Notes: a model not told the origin generated them from the letters alone. A stretch of DNA of 64,000 bases from Nocardia iowensis (GCF_019222765.1 NZ_CP078145.1:248001-312000), one strand, 5' to 3'. Counted from the stretch's first letter, positions 41,231 to 49,886 are shown. Program-made: numbers and translations.

Positions 41231-41407
41231 CTTTTCGGCCGCCGCTGCTGCGGGAGCACGCTTTCAGCAGTGAAAGATGTTGCACTTCACACTGTTTCGG
41301 CGTCTTCAGCGGCGAAAAGGCTGACCTGAAACGCCGCGTGATGGAAGACTCTCTTGGCAGCTAAAAAGTGTCGACTTCGGCCGGAGACGGCCGGGGAGAG
41401 GAAGATC

Positions 41408-41740
41408 ATGGAATTGCAAGGTGGGCTCAGGAAAGCGGTCTTTGCGGGAGCGGCGGCCCTTGCGTCGCTGGCGTTGACGCCCGGCAGTGCGCACGCGGCC
41501 GACGGCAGATTCTCCTACATCACCACAGACGGACAGCTCATCCACGTCGACCGCGCGCCGAGCGGCACCTGCCTCCAACTCCAGGCCGGCGCGGTGCGCT
41601 TCGAGAACGGCACCTCCGACTCCGCCTTCCTGTACAGCGATGCCGCGTGCGGTAGCGGCAATGAAGTCGCCCAAGTCGACCTGTTCTGGAACGCCCCTGC
41701 AGGCGTGGAAGCACTTTCCGTGCGCCTCGACAAGGTCTAA
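41408..41740 (+). CDS. Small secreted protein with two cysteines
   Basis: This 110-residue precursor has a signal peptide (MELQGGLRKAVFAGAAALAS, cleavage after SAHA about residue 30) and an 80-residue mature part with two Cys (GTCLQLQ, DAACGSG) probably disulphide-bonded. Similar small exported proteins are common in Nocardia. ATG 41408 follows GAGAGGAAG. Function unknown. Confidence 0.75.
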   Translation: MELQGGLRKAVFAGAAALASLALTPGSAHAADGRFSYITTDGQLIHVDRAPSGTCLQLQAGAVRFENGTSDSAFLYSDAACGSGNEVAQVDLFWNAPAGVEALSVRLDKV

Positions 41741-41807
41741 AGCGCAGATGCCGAGTGGGTAGTGGCAGTGACCGATGCCCGCTCGATCATGACTCGCGCA
41801 GAAAAAC

Positions 41808-41849
41808 AACGGCAGGTCAGGACCCTGAAAGTGGCCCTGACCTGCCGTT
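41808..41849. terminator. Terminator hairpin beside repeat copy A
   Basis: AACGGCAGGTCAGG (41808-41821) pairs perfectly with CCTGACCTGCCGTT (41836-41849), with T-runs on both strands. Read leftward it directly follows a CCTCCGCCA tRNA-3'-end-like sequence, as a tRNA terminator would. Confidence 0.85.
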
Positions 41850-41850
41850 T

Positions 41851-41985
41851 TGGCGGAGGATATGGGATCTGAACCTATCCGCTTCCGCAGGAGCACTCTG
41901 CAGCCAACCAATTTCGTTGCGTTTCAGGCACTTTCGGTCTGCCGACGAGGCAAACGCTAGCCCAGGTGTCGACATGGTCGACGCC
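41851..41985. repeat. Repeat copy A, with tRNA-3'-end-like segment (possible att scar)
   Basis: Read leftward, 41851-41891 contains GGTTCAGATCC and ends TATCCTCCGCCA, like the T arm, acceptor and CCA of a tRNA, but no 5' half exists. Its 41 bases match copy C with about six differences. The homology continues rightward to the dyad GTCGAC-ATG-GTCGAC (41968-41982). Probably an attachment-site remnant. Confidence 0.65.
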
Positions 41986-42004
41986 TGACCCGAATCACGC
42001 GTCC

Positions 42005-42280
42005 TCAGTTGCCGCCGACTCGTGTCGGGGGACCGCCGGTGTTCGCGGGCTGCACGACCTGTAACGACGTAATCAGCTTTAACGTTCGATACGCGGCATC
42101 GCGCCGCGCACGCTTCTCGGCGAACACTGAAGCGGCGGCCAACACCACCACCAGTCCCAGCCAAACAGCAACGGGTGCGGCCACAAACGACACGACCCAC
42201 AGTGGCTCGCCCACAACCGCCAGACCTAGGACTGTCGCTCCGTTCGCCGTCACCGACGCGGGCACCACGAGTTGCCTCAT
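42005..42280 (-). CDS. Small two-span membrane protein
   Basis: This 91-residue protein has two hydrophobic helices (TANGATVLGLAVVGEPLWVVSF and VAVWLGLVVVLAAASVF), then a charged cytosolic tail (AEKRARRDAAYRTLKLI). ATG 42280 follows AAAGGAG at good spacing, a convincing start. It is divergent from the first LGFP-like paralog and ends 19 bases after repeat A. No family recognised; size and topology are holin-like but that is not evidence of function. Confidence 0.65.
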   Translation of the reverse strand: MRQLVVPASVTANGATVLGLAVVGEPLWVVSFVAAPVAVWLGLVVVLAAASVFAEKRARRDAAYRTLKLITSLQVVQPANTGGPPTRVGGN

Positions 42281-42430
42281 GCGGCGGCTCCTTTCGTAAT
42301 TGGCCGCTTCGACGTCAGCGAGTCGGACTCGATAAGCGGCACGCCGACAAGGAGACCGCAAGGACCCGTTACGCACCCCTGCGCAGCTGTTCCGTATACG
42401 AAACAGCAGGTCCCGAACAATCTGCTGTGG

Positions 42431-42442
42431 CATCGTGATTCC
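42431..42442 (+). promoter_or_regulatory. Leaderless promoter of LGFP-like paralog 1
   Basis: CATCGT ends exactly six bases before GTG 42443. The same hexamer at the same distance precedes paralog 2, within a conserved TGTG-N-CATCGTGAT block, while no ribosome site is present. Confidence 0.45.
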
Positions 42443-43696
42443 GTGTCCAGCGGTCGACCTTCGTTCGCCGACGTACTCTTTGCCACCTTGACCGTGCATG
42501 CGCAGCCGCAAATCAGCGAACTCGTGCACAGTGGTATCTGCCGTCCGCGGACTTCAGTCAAACCTCCGCAAACGGTGGCCGGGCTTCAGGTACCCACCGG
42601 CGGGACGGTCGCGGTGCTGATCCTCGCCGGAGAACGTCGAGAAAACTTCGCCACCTTGACGCCACTGCTGGACAGCAAGGAGGTAACCAGACGACGAGAA
42701 GTGCTGCGTACCCAGATGAACCGGGTGGCCGGGGGTGATGCCCGCAGCTTCCAATCACGATGGTTCGACGACTTGGCCTACGTTTGCGCTCTTCCGACCG
42801 AGGTCGTTGACAGACTGCGCGAAGCCCAGAACCTGCCGGGGGAGTTCGACCCGAAACGTGTCGAGCAGGAGATTCTGCATCTGCTGGTGAGCAAACCCGT
42901 TCCCGCCCAAGCGCCTTCCGCTCGGTCAAGGCCGGAATCCGCCCCTGATTTACCCGTGCGTTTCTGGAAACGACGCCCGCTGCTCACTCTGAGCGTGTCC
43001 GGTCTGGTGACCATACTCGCCAGCGCAAGCATCATCGTCGCGATCAGTCGTCGAGACGATACTGCAGCAGACACTCCGGGCTGCGACGACATCGGCGTCC
43101 TCATGGCCGGAATCGACAGCTACTGGGGCAACCGGCAGCCGTGGTGGGACGCCTACAACAGGGCGGGCGGCAAGGACGCCATAGGCTGCCCGGTCCAGCG
43201 GCCCGAGCAGGGCTATGTACACCGATGGGGCCGCGGCATGAGCCAAGACATCCGCGGTGCGGACGGTCTAGAGACGCGGCTGATGGCGCTGAACCCGGCA
43301 CACGTGGTGGCAATGACCCGCGAATACTGGTTCGACTACACCCGCCCCCATCTCGCCGACGCGGCCGAACTCCAGGGGTATCCCACCTCGGATCCCGTCC
43401 CGTGCGGCAATGCCAAAATCGTGCCGCTGGACGAAGGGCGACTAGCTCCCGGCGCGATGGTGAGCACACCGGCCAACCGCTACGCCTGGCTGCCGGGGCC
43501 GGTGTGGCGGATTTTCCAGCAGTACGGCGGTGCGCCTGTCCTCGGGCGGCCAGTCAACAGTCTGGCCAAGGAGATACGGGGCCATATCGCGTTCGAACAC
43601 GGCGGCTCGATCGAGATGGTCGACGACCACGCCGCTATACCGCATCTCATCGTCGGCCCGGCAAACCGTTCGGCAAACGACCTGTGTCCCGGCTGA
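42443..43696 (+). CDS. Single-span protein: unknown cytosolic domain plus LGFP-like external domain, paralog 1
   Basis: The 417-residue protein has three parts. Residues 1-150 are a domain I cannot name (PSFADVLFATLTVHAQPQISELV, VPTGGTVAVLILAGERRE, RSFQSRWFDDLAYVCALP). A basic linker leads to a span at about 180-202. Outside, residues 214-417 contain DAYNRAGGKDAIGCPVQRPEQGYVHRWGRGMSQDI and VLGRPVNSLAKEIRGHIAFEHG, like LGFP repeats that bind the cell wall. The start GTG 42443 is supported by alignment with paralog 2. The intergenic space to paralog 2 is 106 bases. The layout suggests an envelope-anchored sensor or effector. Confidence 0.7.
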   Translation: MSSGRPSFADVLFATLTVHAQPQISELVHSGICRPRTSVKPPQTVAGLQVPTGGTVAVLILAGERRENFATLTPLLDSKEVTRRREVLRTQMNRVAGGDARSFQSRWFDDLAYVCALPTEVVDRLREAQNLPGEFDPKRVEQEILHLLVSKPVPAQAPSARSRPESAPDLPVRFWKRRPLLTLSVSGLVTILASASIIVAISRRDDTAADTPGCDDIGVLMAGIDSYWGNRQPWWDAYNRAGGKDAIGCPVQRPEQGYVHRWGRGMSQDIRGADGLETRLMALNPAHVVAMTREYWFDYTRPHLADAAELQGYPTSDPVPCGNAKIVPLDEGRLAPGAMVSTPANRYAWLPGPVWRIFQQYGGAPVLGRPVNSLAKEIRGHIAFEHGGSIEMVDDHAAIPHLIVGPANRSANDLCPG

Positions 43697-43790
43697 GCCA
43701 CTGACCATTTCGGAGCGGCCGGAACCGAGGCCGCAGCAGCGACCACGGTGTCCAGCCGGATCGACACCTGGCCCGAATAGTCCACTGTGC

Positions 43791-43802
43791 CATCGTGATG
43801 AC
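43791..43802 (+). promoter_or_regulatory. Leaderless promoter of LGFP-like paralog 2
   Basis: CATCGT ends six bases before GTG 43803, as in paralog 1, within the shared CATCGTGAT sequence. The conservation of this short block although the rest of the spacer differs argues for function. Confidence 0.45.
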
Positions 43803-45149
43803 GTGTCCGTCACAGCGCTCGGTCCGCCCTCTTTCGCCGACGAGCTCTTCGCTACGCTGACCGTTTACGCGCAGCCGCAGATCAGCGAACTCGTTCGACG
43901 CGGCATCTGCCGCCCGCGAGCATCCGACCAACCGCCGCAAACGGTCGCCGGCCTCCAGGTCCCGACCGGTGGCGCCGTCGCGGTACTGATCCTGGCCGGA
44001 GAACGCCGGGAAGAACTCGGCACGCTACAGCGTTTGCTCGACAGCGACGTGGTGTCCAAGCGCCGAGAAGTATTGAAAACACAGGTGAACCGGGTGGTTT
44101 CCGGCGATGCCCGTAGCTTCCAGACGCGATGGTTCGACGACTTGGCCTATGTCTGCGACCTTCCTGGCGAAGTCGTAGGCAAACTCCGCAAAGCGCAGAA
44201 TCTGCCCGACAGGTTTCGCCCGGAGCGCGTCGAGCAGGCGATCCTCCGAATGCGGTCGGAAGCGCCTCCGGTCAGGGCCGATACGGAACCGGCGTCCGAA
44301 TTGCCGGTGAGCTCAGCGGCTTCCGGTGCGATCGTCGAAGATCCACCCGCCGCTGACTTTCACCAACTCGCCGGATCCGCACCTGAATTGCCCCTCAGCT
44401 CAGGTAATTCCGCAACTAGACGGACACCGCACCGCCGACTCGCCTTCGGCGGCGCGGCGATGGTGATCGGTCTGATCGTCGCGGGCGTAGTCGCGTTGAT
44501 CGACAGGCAACGTTCCGATGACCACGGTCTGCCCGGATGCCAGGACATCGGCAAATTCGTCGAGGGTATCGATGATTTCCGCTGGAACCGTCAGACCTGG
44601 GTGGACGCCTACAATGCCGCGGGCGGGCGCGCCGTCCTCGGCTGCCCGGTGCCCCGGCGCGAACAGGGTCTCGTCCATCGCTGGGACCAGGGGTGGAGTC
44701 AGGATCTTGCCGACGAGAAGAGCCGCCAGTCGCGCCTGATGGCGTTGCAGCCCGACCGGGTGATCGTGATGTCCGGGGATTACTGGTACGACTACACCTA
44801 TCCCCACGGCATACACGCGGCGAGATTGCAGGGCTACCCCACCTCCGACCCCATCGATTGCGACAACGCGCGGATAGTCCCCTTGGACCGGGGCGAATAC
44901 ACCCCGGGCGCGATGGTGACCACCCCACAGAATCGATTCGTATGGCTACCCCATCCGGTCTGGAGGAAATACCAGGAGCTCGGTGGCCTACGCGCCTTCG
45001 GGCGCCCGTTGAACGCCCTTGATAAGTCGATGACCGGTACCCTCCAGTTCGAACATGGGCACATCCTCCTGGTCAACGGGCAAGCCCACCCCCAATTAGA
45101 CGACCCGACCCGCCAAGGTGCTCCGGCAACCGATCTCTGCCCAACGTGA
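43803..45149 (+). CDS. Single-span protein: unknown cytosolic domain plus LGFP-like external domain, paralog 2
   Basis: The 448-residue paralog has the same plan. Its first 145 residues are strikingly close to paralog 1 (AQPQISELV, PPQTVAGLQVPTGG, WFDDLAYVC), while the linker is about 30 residues longer and unrelated. The span is at about 222-241 (GGAAMVIGLIVAGVVALI), and the external half (AGGRAVLGCPVPRREQGLVHRW, FGRPLNALDKSMTGTLQFEHG) is clearly more diverged. Selection thus seems to keep the cytosolic domain constant and allow the outside to vary. The external part keeps its paired Cys (GCQDIG, IDCDNA). Confidence 0.7.
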   Translation: MSVTALGPPSFADELFATLTVYAQPQISELVRRGICRPRASDQPPQTVAGLQVPTGGAVAVLILAGERREELGTLQRLLDSDVVSKRREVLKTQVNRVVSGDARSFQTRWFDDLAYVCDLPGEVVGKLRKAQNLPDRFRPERVEQAILRMRSEAPPVRADTEPASELPVSSAASGAIVEDPPAADFHQLAGSAPELPLSSGNSATRRTPHRRLAFGGAAMVIGLIVAGVVALIDRQRSDDHGLPGCQDIGKFVEGIDDFRWNRQTWVDAYNAAGGRAVLGCPVPRREQGLVHRWDQGWSQDLADEKSRQSRLMALQPDRVIVMSGDYWYDYTYPHGIHAARLQGYPTSDPIDCDNARIVPLDRGEYTPGAMVTTPQNRFVWLPHPVWRKYQELGGLRAFGRPLNALDKSMTGTLQFEHGHILLVNGQAHPQLDDPTRQGAPATDLCPT

Positions 45150-45238
45150 CGACTGAAGCCCACAACTGGCCTGAGCCACTCACCGAAATGATTACAGACA
45201 GCGGTATCCGGTCGGGGCGAGCCGCGCCCGCGGAACCA

Positions 45239-46339
45239 TCACGCGTAGTTGTCTATCGTGGCGAGGAGCCTGTCGATGTGCTGGTACAAGTCGATCACGC
45301 TGCCGATTTCGTGACGTTCTCCGTACTTGCCGTTCTCGAACGTCGTGATGAACTTGACTCTCCTTCCACTCAAGTAGAGGCGAACGATCGGCTTGCGGTT
45401 GTTGTCGTGGAGCAGAATGGCGAAATAGACTTTCCCGTCGCGGTAGGACACTCTGGCCGGGTCCACCGCTCTGGCTAAGATGGCGCGGACAATGTTGAAT
45501 CCGTCCAATTCCTCCTCAGTGGTGTCTATGCCGTCGTCCTTGTTTGGGCCGACCGAATTTTGCACCGTCGTCGGTGCCGCTGGCGTCGCTTCTGCGGGAG
45601 CGGCGGTGACAGAGCCGTCATTGTCACTCAGGGCGGTATTCAGGCGGTCGCTCACCTGATCTGCGATGTACTGCGCGAAGGCCTTGGCCACCAAGACGCG
45701 GAACTGCTCGACAACCCGCTGTGTAGCGTTCCTCTCGTAGACGCGAGTCGTGAAGAACCTCACCCAAGCGTCGGATGGATTCTTGATCTCACCGGCGATC
45801 AGGCGCTTGATCTGCCCGATGTACTTGAGCTCTTCCGCAGCACTTACGATCGAATCGAGATCGAACGATTCCTTCGACAGCTTCGCGACCTCGGGGACGA
45901 GCAGCCTGTCCATGCCGAGAATGTCGAACACCAAAAAAGGCGTCGAGTCCATGAGGTTCGCACGGTCACCATCGGTGAATACCTGGTACTCACGTCCATT
46001 GGTGAGGATTGCGATCCGAGCCGACGTGACCGAGAAATAACGGAAGAGCTGGGAGGCGTGGTTGATATCGAGCGGTTCCGATATCTTCTTGCACTCGACC
46101 AATATTTGAATAGCGCCATCCCTGAGGATTGCGTAGTCGATCTTCTCACCCTTTTTGGTGCCCACGTCTGCGATGAACTCGGGCACGACCTCGGCGGGGT
46201 CGAACACGTCATAGCCGAGAACCTGCGAGATGAACGGCATCACCAGGGCATTCTTCGTCGCCTCTTCGGTGACGATGGTCGCCTGCGCTGATCGCAGCTT
46301 GCTGGCGATGGCGTTGATCCGGTCAAGGGTGCTGGACAT
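45239..46339 (-). CDS. HsdR-N-like PD-(D/E)xK nuclease without helicase
   Basis: The 366-residue protein resembles the N-terminal nuclease part of type I restriction R subunits: MSSTLDRINAIASKL, TEEATKNALVMPFISQVLGYDVFDP, then KIDYAI (Asp68) and QILVECKKI (Glu82, Lys84), a complete PD-(D/E)xK set. No DEAD-box helicase follows; the C-terminus instead has an Ala/Pro/Thr linker and a small beta-rich domain (KPIVRLYLSGRRVKFITTF). Such stand-alone versions occur on prophages and islands. Base composition is less GC-rich than flanking genes, suggesting transfer. No methylase or S subunit is adjacent. Confidence 0.82.
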   Translation of the reverse strand: MSSTLDRINAIASKLRSAQATIVTEEATKNALVMPFISQVLGYDVFDPAEVVPEFIADVGTKKGEKIDYAILRDGAIQILVECKKISEPLDINHASQLFRYFSVTSARIAILTNGREYQVFTDGDRANLMDSTPFLVFDILGMDRLLVPEVAKLSKESFDLDSIVSAAEELKYIGQIKRLIAGEIKNPSDAWVRFFTTRVYERNATQRVVEQFRVLVAKAFAQYIADQVSDRLNTALSDNDGSVTAAPAEATPAAPTTVQNSVGPNKDDGIDTTEEELDGFNIVRAILARAVDPARVSYRDGKVYFAILLHDNNRKPIVRLYLSGRRVKFITTFENGKYGERHEIGSVIDLYQHIDRLLATIDNYA

Positions 46340-46650
46340 GGACGTGATCTTTTCTACCGGTAGGTGTGCGCGGGCGCACTGGTGCGATGGCCCCAATATG
46401 GTTAATTCGAGGACATGGCGTATGCGGTTGAGGTGCGCACACTCTTTCCGTCGCTGTCTGTCCTCGGGCTGTTACAGCCGGGCGCGACATGACAACCCGG
46501 TCGGTACGAAATGTGCTGGCGACCATCCGCACGTGCGACTCTGCGCCCTGCGTGTCGCACTGGAATGCCGGTGGGCGCGACAGTTGATCGAGTAGTACCC
46601 ATAGTCGTGTTGCGCGATACTGCTTGCGGTTCCTGCGCCTGGGGGGTCGG

Positions 46651-47535
46651 CTATCGCGGCAGCACGGCGTAGACGAGGGTCAGGTAGTCGGAGCCGTTGT
46701 GCTGACGACTGACGAGCATGACCTGGTTCCCCGCAGTGGTCAGCAAGCACATGGGTGGACCGGCGGTGGTTGGGCCGGTGGTATCGAGGCTCATTTCCGG
46801 AAAGCAGCGGCCCGCGTCGACCGGGCCTTCAGGTGCTGGCTTGATTCCGGCGCCATTGATGGGTTTCAGTTGGTTTCCCGGTAGAGCGACGAAATCGGGG
46901 CGGTCGTCGCCTGCGGGCGGGTCGACATCTATTGCCGTGCCGATCTGCATCTGGGCCTGCTGACACAGCTGAACACAGGGAAGTCCGCTGATGCCGTTGT
47001 TATTTTGCGGATTCGGTGTCCAATTGCCTGTCGGGGCAGTGAGGTTCACGTTCGGCGGTGTCAAATCGGCGGGTGGGTAATTGTTTTGAGCATTCGATTC
47101 CGAACTGCCGGAGAACTTGTCGAGGGCGAGGATCAGCACGGCCAGACAGGCCAGCGCGATGACGACCGGGAGCCAGCGGGCTAGCGATGCCCGATTCGAG
47201 TTCGGCTGGGCGACGAGTGAGCTCTGATTGATGGTGATGCGGTTGAACCAGCCGGGGCCGTGGCTCACCTGTGCCGTAGGCATCGTCCCGGAGTCCGGCG
47301 CTGCCGCACTGGTTTCCTCGGCGGGCGGGTTGCGCTCCTGCGCCGGGGGCACGCCAGCTTTTCGCGTGAAGTGCTGATACGTCATGGTCGCCAGACCGAT
47401 AACGCCCGCCGAAGCACCGAGCACACCGACTCCTTTGACGACTTCACTACCGACGACCGCGGCGATAGCAAAGGCGATGATGGCCGTGACGAGGACCGCT
47501 CCAAAGGTGAGTACCCCGGCCCGGAATGGTGTCAC
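46651..47535 (-). CDS. Three-span membrane protein with external Cys-containing domain
   Basis: This 294-residue protein has two N-terminal spans (AGVLTFGAVLVTAIIAFAIAAVV; GVGVLGASAGVIGLATM), a cytosolic linker rich in P, A and E, a third span at about 120-138 (WLPVVIALACLAVLILAL) and an external domain of about 155 residues with four Cys (GLPCVQLCQQ, RCFPEM, MCLLTTAG). The end (NGSDYLTLVYAVLPR) looks like a beta-strand core. GTG 47535 is the best start though no ribosome site is clear. No family recognised. Confidence 0.65.
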   Translation of the reverse strand: MTPFRAGVLTFGAVLVTAIIAFAIAAVVGSEVVKGVGVLGASAGVIGLATMTYQHFTRKAGVPPAQERNPPAEETSAAAPDSGTMPTAQVSHGPGWFNRITINQSSLVAQPNSNRASLARWLPVVIALACLAVLILALDKFSGSSESNAQNNYPPADLTPPNVNLTAPTGNWTPNPQNNNGISGLPCVQLCQQAQMQIGTAIDVDPPAGDDRPDFVALPGNQLKPINGAGIKPAPEGPVDAGRCFPEMSLDTTGPTTAGPPMCLLTTAGNQVMLVSRQHNGSDYLTLVYAVLPR

Positions 47536-47711
47536 GCCGCACAGTATGGACCCCGAGAATTCAGCCTATGACCTCGGGAGCGCCCAAAATCCGGACCGGC
47601 CCCTGTGTCGCCACACTTGGCCGTCAGCTCCAGCGCAGCATGCCTCCGGTGAACCATCCATGTAACGTCGTGACGCCCTCCGTCAGCAGTCGGTTCCGGT
47701 GCGCCATAGAG

Positions 47712-47814
47712 GTCCGCAGAAGTCATGCGGCAAGCGAAATATGTTGCAGTTCAGACTGATTCAGCGCTAGTGGCAAGGCAGACGTTGGGCTCAGGTGTTG
47801 ACGCGGTCAACGCC
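47712..47814. repeat. Repeat copy B (lacks the tRNA-like part)
   Basis: The block from TCCGCAGAAGTC through GTTGCAGTTCAGACTGATTC to the dyad GTTGAC-GCG-GTCAAC (47797-47811) is closely similar to 49343-49443. The tRNA-3'-end-like segment and hairpin of copies A and C are missing. Confidence 0.7.
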
Positions 47815-48018
47815 AAATCCGGGGCTGATGGGCGTACGCGAATGGTACGACGTTGTCGGTGTCGCCGTTCCCGCCTGCCGCACCACGCTCGGAGCGGAAT
47901 CCTCTATCTCGACGACACTCCGCGGTCCCCGGGCCTACGGCATCCCGGGCGCGCGACCCTGACTTTCGACGCCGAAACTCCGGGGTGGTCCCCGATGCGA
48001 TGGTCGCCGGTTGCGGCA

Positions 48019-48030
48019 TAGCGTCGGGCC
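48019..48030 (+). promoter_or_regulatory. Candidate leaderless promoter of the Ag85-like esterase
   Basis: TAGCGT fits TANNNT and ends exactly six bases before ATG 48031. No ribosome site precedes the start. Confidence 0.4.
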
Positions 48031-49047
48031 ATGCAGCATTCGACACGGTTTCGGCGGCTGTGCACAGCGTTAACTCTCGTCGTCAGTGCGGTCGCCGCGA
48101 TGGCTTGCGCTGCACCCGCGCGCCCCGACAGCGAACGCTCGACCGCACCGGTTCGCGTCGTTTCCGAGCAGCGGGTCGACGACCGCATTGTCGATCTGAT
48201 GCTGCACTCGCCGAGTCTCGGTGCGGAAGTGGCCGTCCGATTGATCACGCCGCAGGGCTGGACCGACCGAGCACCGCATCGGAGATGGCCGGTGCTGTAT
48301 CTGCTGCCCGGCGGGGACGGCGACCACACCGGTTGGACCACCGACACCAACGTCGCCAACCTGCCACAACTGCGCGACGTGCTGGTCGTGGTTCCGGGGA
48401 TGCCGATGTTCGGGTTCTACACCGACTGGCACGACGGCACACCTGCCGTGGAGTCGTTCCACCTCGACGAACTGCTGCCGCTACTCGAACGTGACTACGG
48501 CGCAAGCGATCACCGCGTCATCGCCGGTGTCTCCCAAGGTGGCTACGGCGCACTTGCCTACGCTGCACGCCGACCCGGACTGTTCCGCGCCGCCGCCAGT
48601 TACAGCGGCTGGCTCCATCCGCTACAGCGGGCCGACATCGTCCTCGGCGCAGCGCGGTTCGTCGATATCGACGACGGCACCCGCATCTGGGGTGACCCGA
48701 TCCGTGACCGCGCCACCTGGGCAGCCCACGATCCTTACCACCTGTCCGACAAGCTCACCGCCATACCGATTTTCCTGTCCAGCGGTGACGGCGCTCCGGG
48801 TGAATTCGACCCGCCGGACCTCCAGCGCGCACCACTGTTCGACGAAATCGACCGGCACGCAGCCGAATTCCCAGATGCGGTCGATCTCACCGAGGCCGTG
48901 ATGCATGAAAGCACCCGTGCGGTCGCCGACCGACTTCGCCAACTGGGAGCACAACCGGTCGTCCATCTCACTCGCGGCACCCACAGCCCACCCTACTGGC
49001 GACGCGAACTCGACCGATCCCTGCCGATGCTGCTCGCCGCCTTGTGA
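48031..49047 (+). CDS. Secreted antigen-85-like alpha/beta-hydrolase
   Basis: This 338-residue precursor has an N-terminal export signal ending VSAVAAMACAAPA (possibly a lipobox-like Cys at about 26) and an esterase/Ag85-type hydrolase: PVLYLLPGGDGDHTGWT (oxyanion region), VIAGVSQGGYGALAYAARRP with the nucleophile Ser, SSGDGAPGEF near the acid residue and THSPPYW with the catalytic His. Ag85 relatives transfer or hydrolyse mycolates in the cell wall; esterase activity is also possible. It lies between repeat copies B and C. Confidence 0.85.
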   Translation: MQHSTRFRRLCTALTLVVSAVAAMACAAPARPDSERSTAPVRVVSEQRVDDRIVDLMLHSPSLGAEVAVRLITPQGWTDRAPHRRWPVLYLLPGGDGDHTGWTTDTNVANLPQLRDVLVVVPGMPMFGFYTDWHDGTPAVESFHLDELLPLLERDYGASDHRVIAGVSQGGYGALAYAARRPGLFRAAASYSGWLHPLQRADIVLGAARFVDIDDGTRIWGDPIRDRATWAAHDPYHLSDKLTAIPIFLSSGDGAPGEFDPPDLQRAPLFDEIDRHAAEFPDAVDLTEAVMHESTRAVADRLRQLGAQPVVHLTRGTHSPPYWRRELDRSLPMLLAAL

Positions 49048-49260
49048 CGTCGGCATTCATCGTGCTCGACACCACAGCGGCTCGAAACAGTTCCTCAACC
49101 GGCCCACGTAGGGGGTAGATCCTCTGCCCCGAGGCTTGTTGACGCGGTCAACACGCCGTCCACCTGCGGAAACAGTTGCTAGCGACTCCGCAAAGGGCTC
49201 TGACCAGGCCCGACGGTCAACAAAGCTGATTATTCGCCAGTGGGAGTGGGATGCAACGCG

Positions 49261-49302
49261 AAACGCCCCTGACCAGCCGGTGCGGCGTGGTCAGAGGCGT
49301 TT
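49261..49302. terminator. Terminator hairpin beside repeat copy C
   Basis: AACGCCCCTGACCA pairs with TGGTCAGAGGCGTT (13 of 14 positions). As at copy A, read leftward it directly follows the CCTCCGCCA end of the tRNA-like segment. Confidence 0.78.
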
Positions 49303-49306
49303 GCCG

Positions 49307-49443
49307 TGGCGGAGGATAGGGGATTTGAACCCATCCATTTCCACAGGAAAGTCGTGCGACCAGCGAAACTCGGTGCAGTTCAGCCTGATTCAGCGCTACT
49401 GACAACGCAAACGTTAGGCTCAGGTGTTGACGCGGTCAACGCC
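49307..49443. repeat. Repeat copy C, with tRNA-3'-end-like segment (possible att scar)
   Basis: Read leftward this contains GGGTTCAAATCCCC and ends TATCCTCCGCCA, but lacks a tRNA 5' half. Homology to copies A and B runs on to the dyad at 49426-49440. Copies A and C bracket about 7.3 kb of accessory genes. Confidence 0.68.
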
Positions 49444-49886
49444 TATCGTGAGTCATTCCGCTTCGGCGAAGGACAAGTTGATCGGAGGTGCGCCGCCCAC
49501 AATCGGGTGCGTTCTGGCCGCGAAGTTCCCTCACCGGCATGTGATGCCTGAACGCATGTCACCGATTGGATCCCAGTACGGTGGCTGTAGCGCATGATCG
49601 CGGGTTGGTGCCCTATCTCGGCGGTCGAACCCAGACTTTCGAATACTTAGCAGGTTCGGAGGGATGGCACTCACGAGGGTTTCGATTGACCAGCTCTTAC
49701 CACGATGTACACAGAGTCTGCGATGACCAAGTACTGGAGCGGGCTACTCAGTGCTGGTGGCATTGTCCTCGGAGTCAGGTTCGGCGTGATAAGCCTCGTC
49801 CGGTCGTGGTTGGTCAGCGTTCCGGCTTTCGTTCAGGGCATTGGACTTCTGGGGAGCGGGGTGGTGGTCCATTCGTTCGGGCAAAG

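Larger units (their letters stand above)
47536..48030. other. Spacer holding repeat copy B
   Basis: About 495 bases without a convincing gene. It carries the second copy of the att-like repeat (47712-47814). The short open frames over this area simply read through the repeat and appear again at copy C. Confidence 0.5.
49048..49886. other. Long spacer with repeat copy C, a stray palindrome and a terminator
   Basis: About 840 bases with no gene I trust. It contains a lone GTTGAC-GCG-GTCAAC dyad (49138-49152), the hairpin at 49261-49302 and repeat copy C (49307-49443). A rightward frame (49723-49956) with hydrophobic stretches overlaps the STAND gene by 70 bases and is doubtful. Confidence 0.5.

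Noticed and set aside
41851..41891. Functional tRNA on the minus strand (also at 49307-49347)
   Set aside because: Only a T-arm/acceptor-like 3' end is present; no anticodon or 5' acceptor strand can be found upstream.
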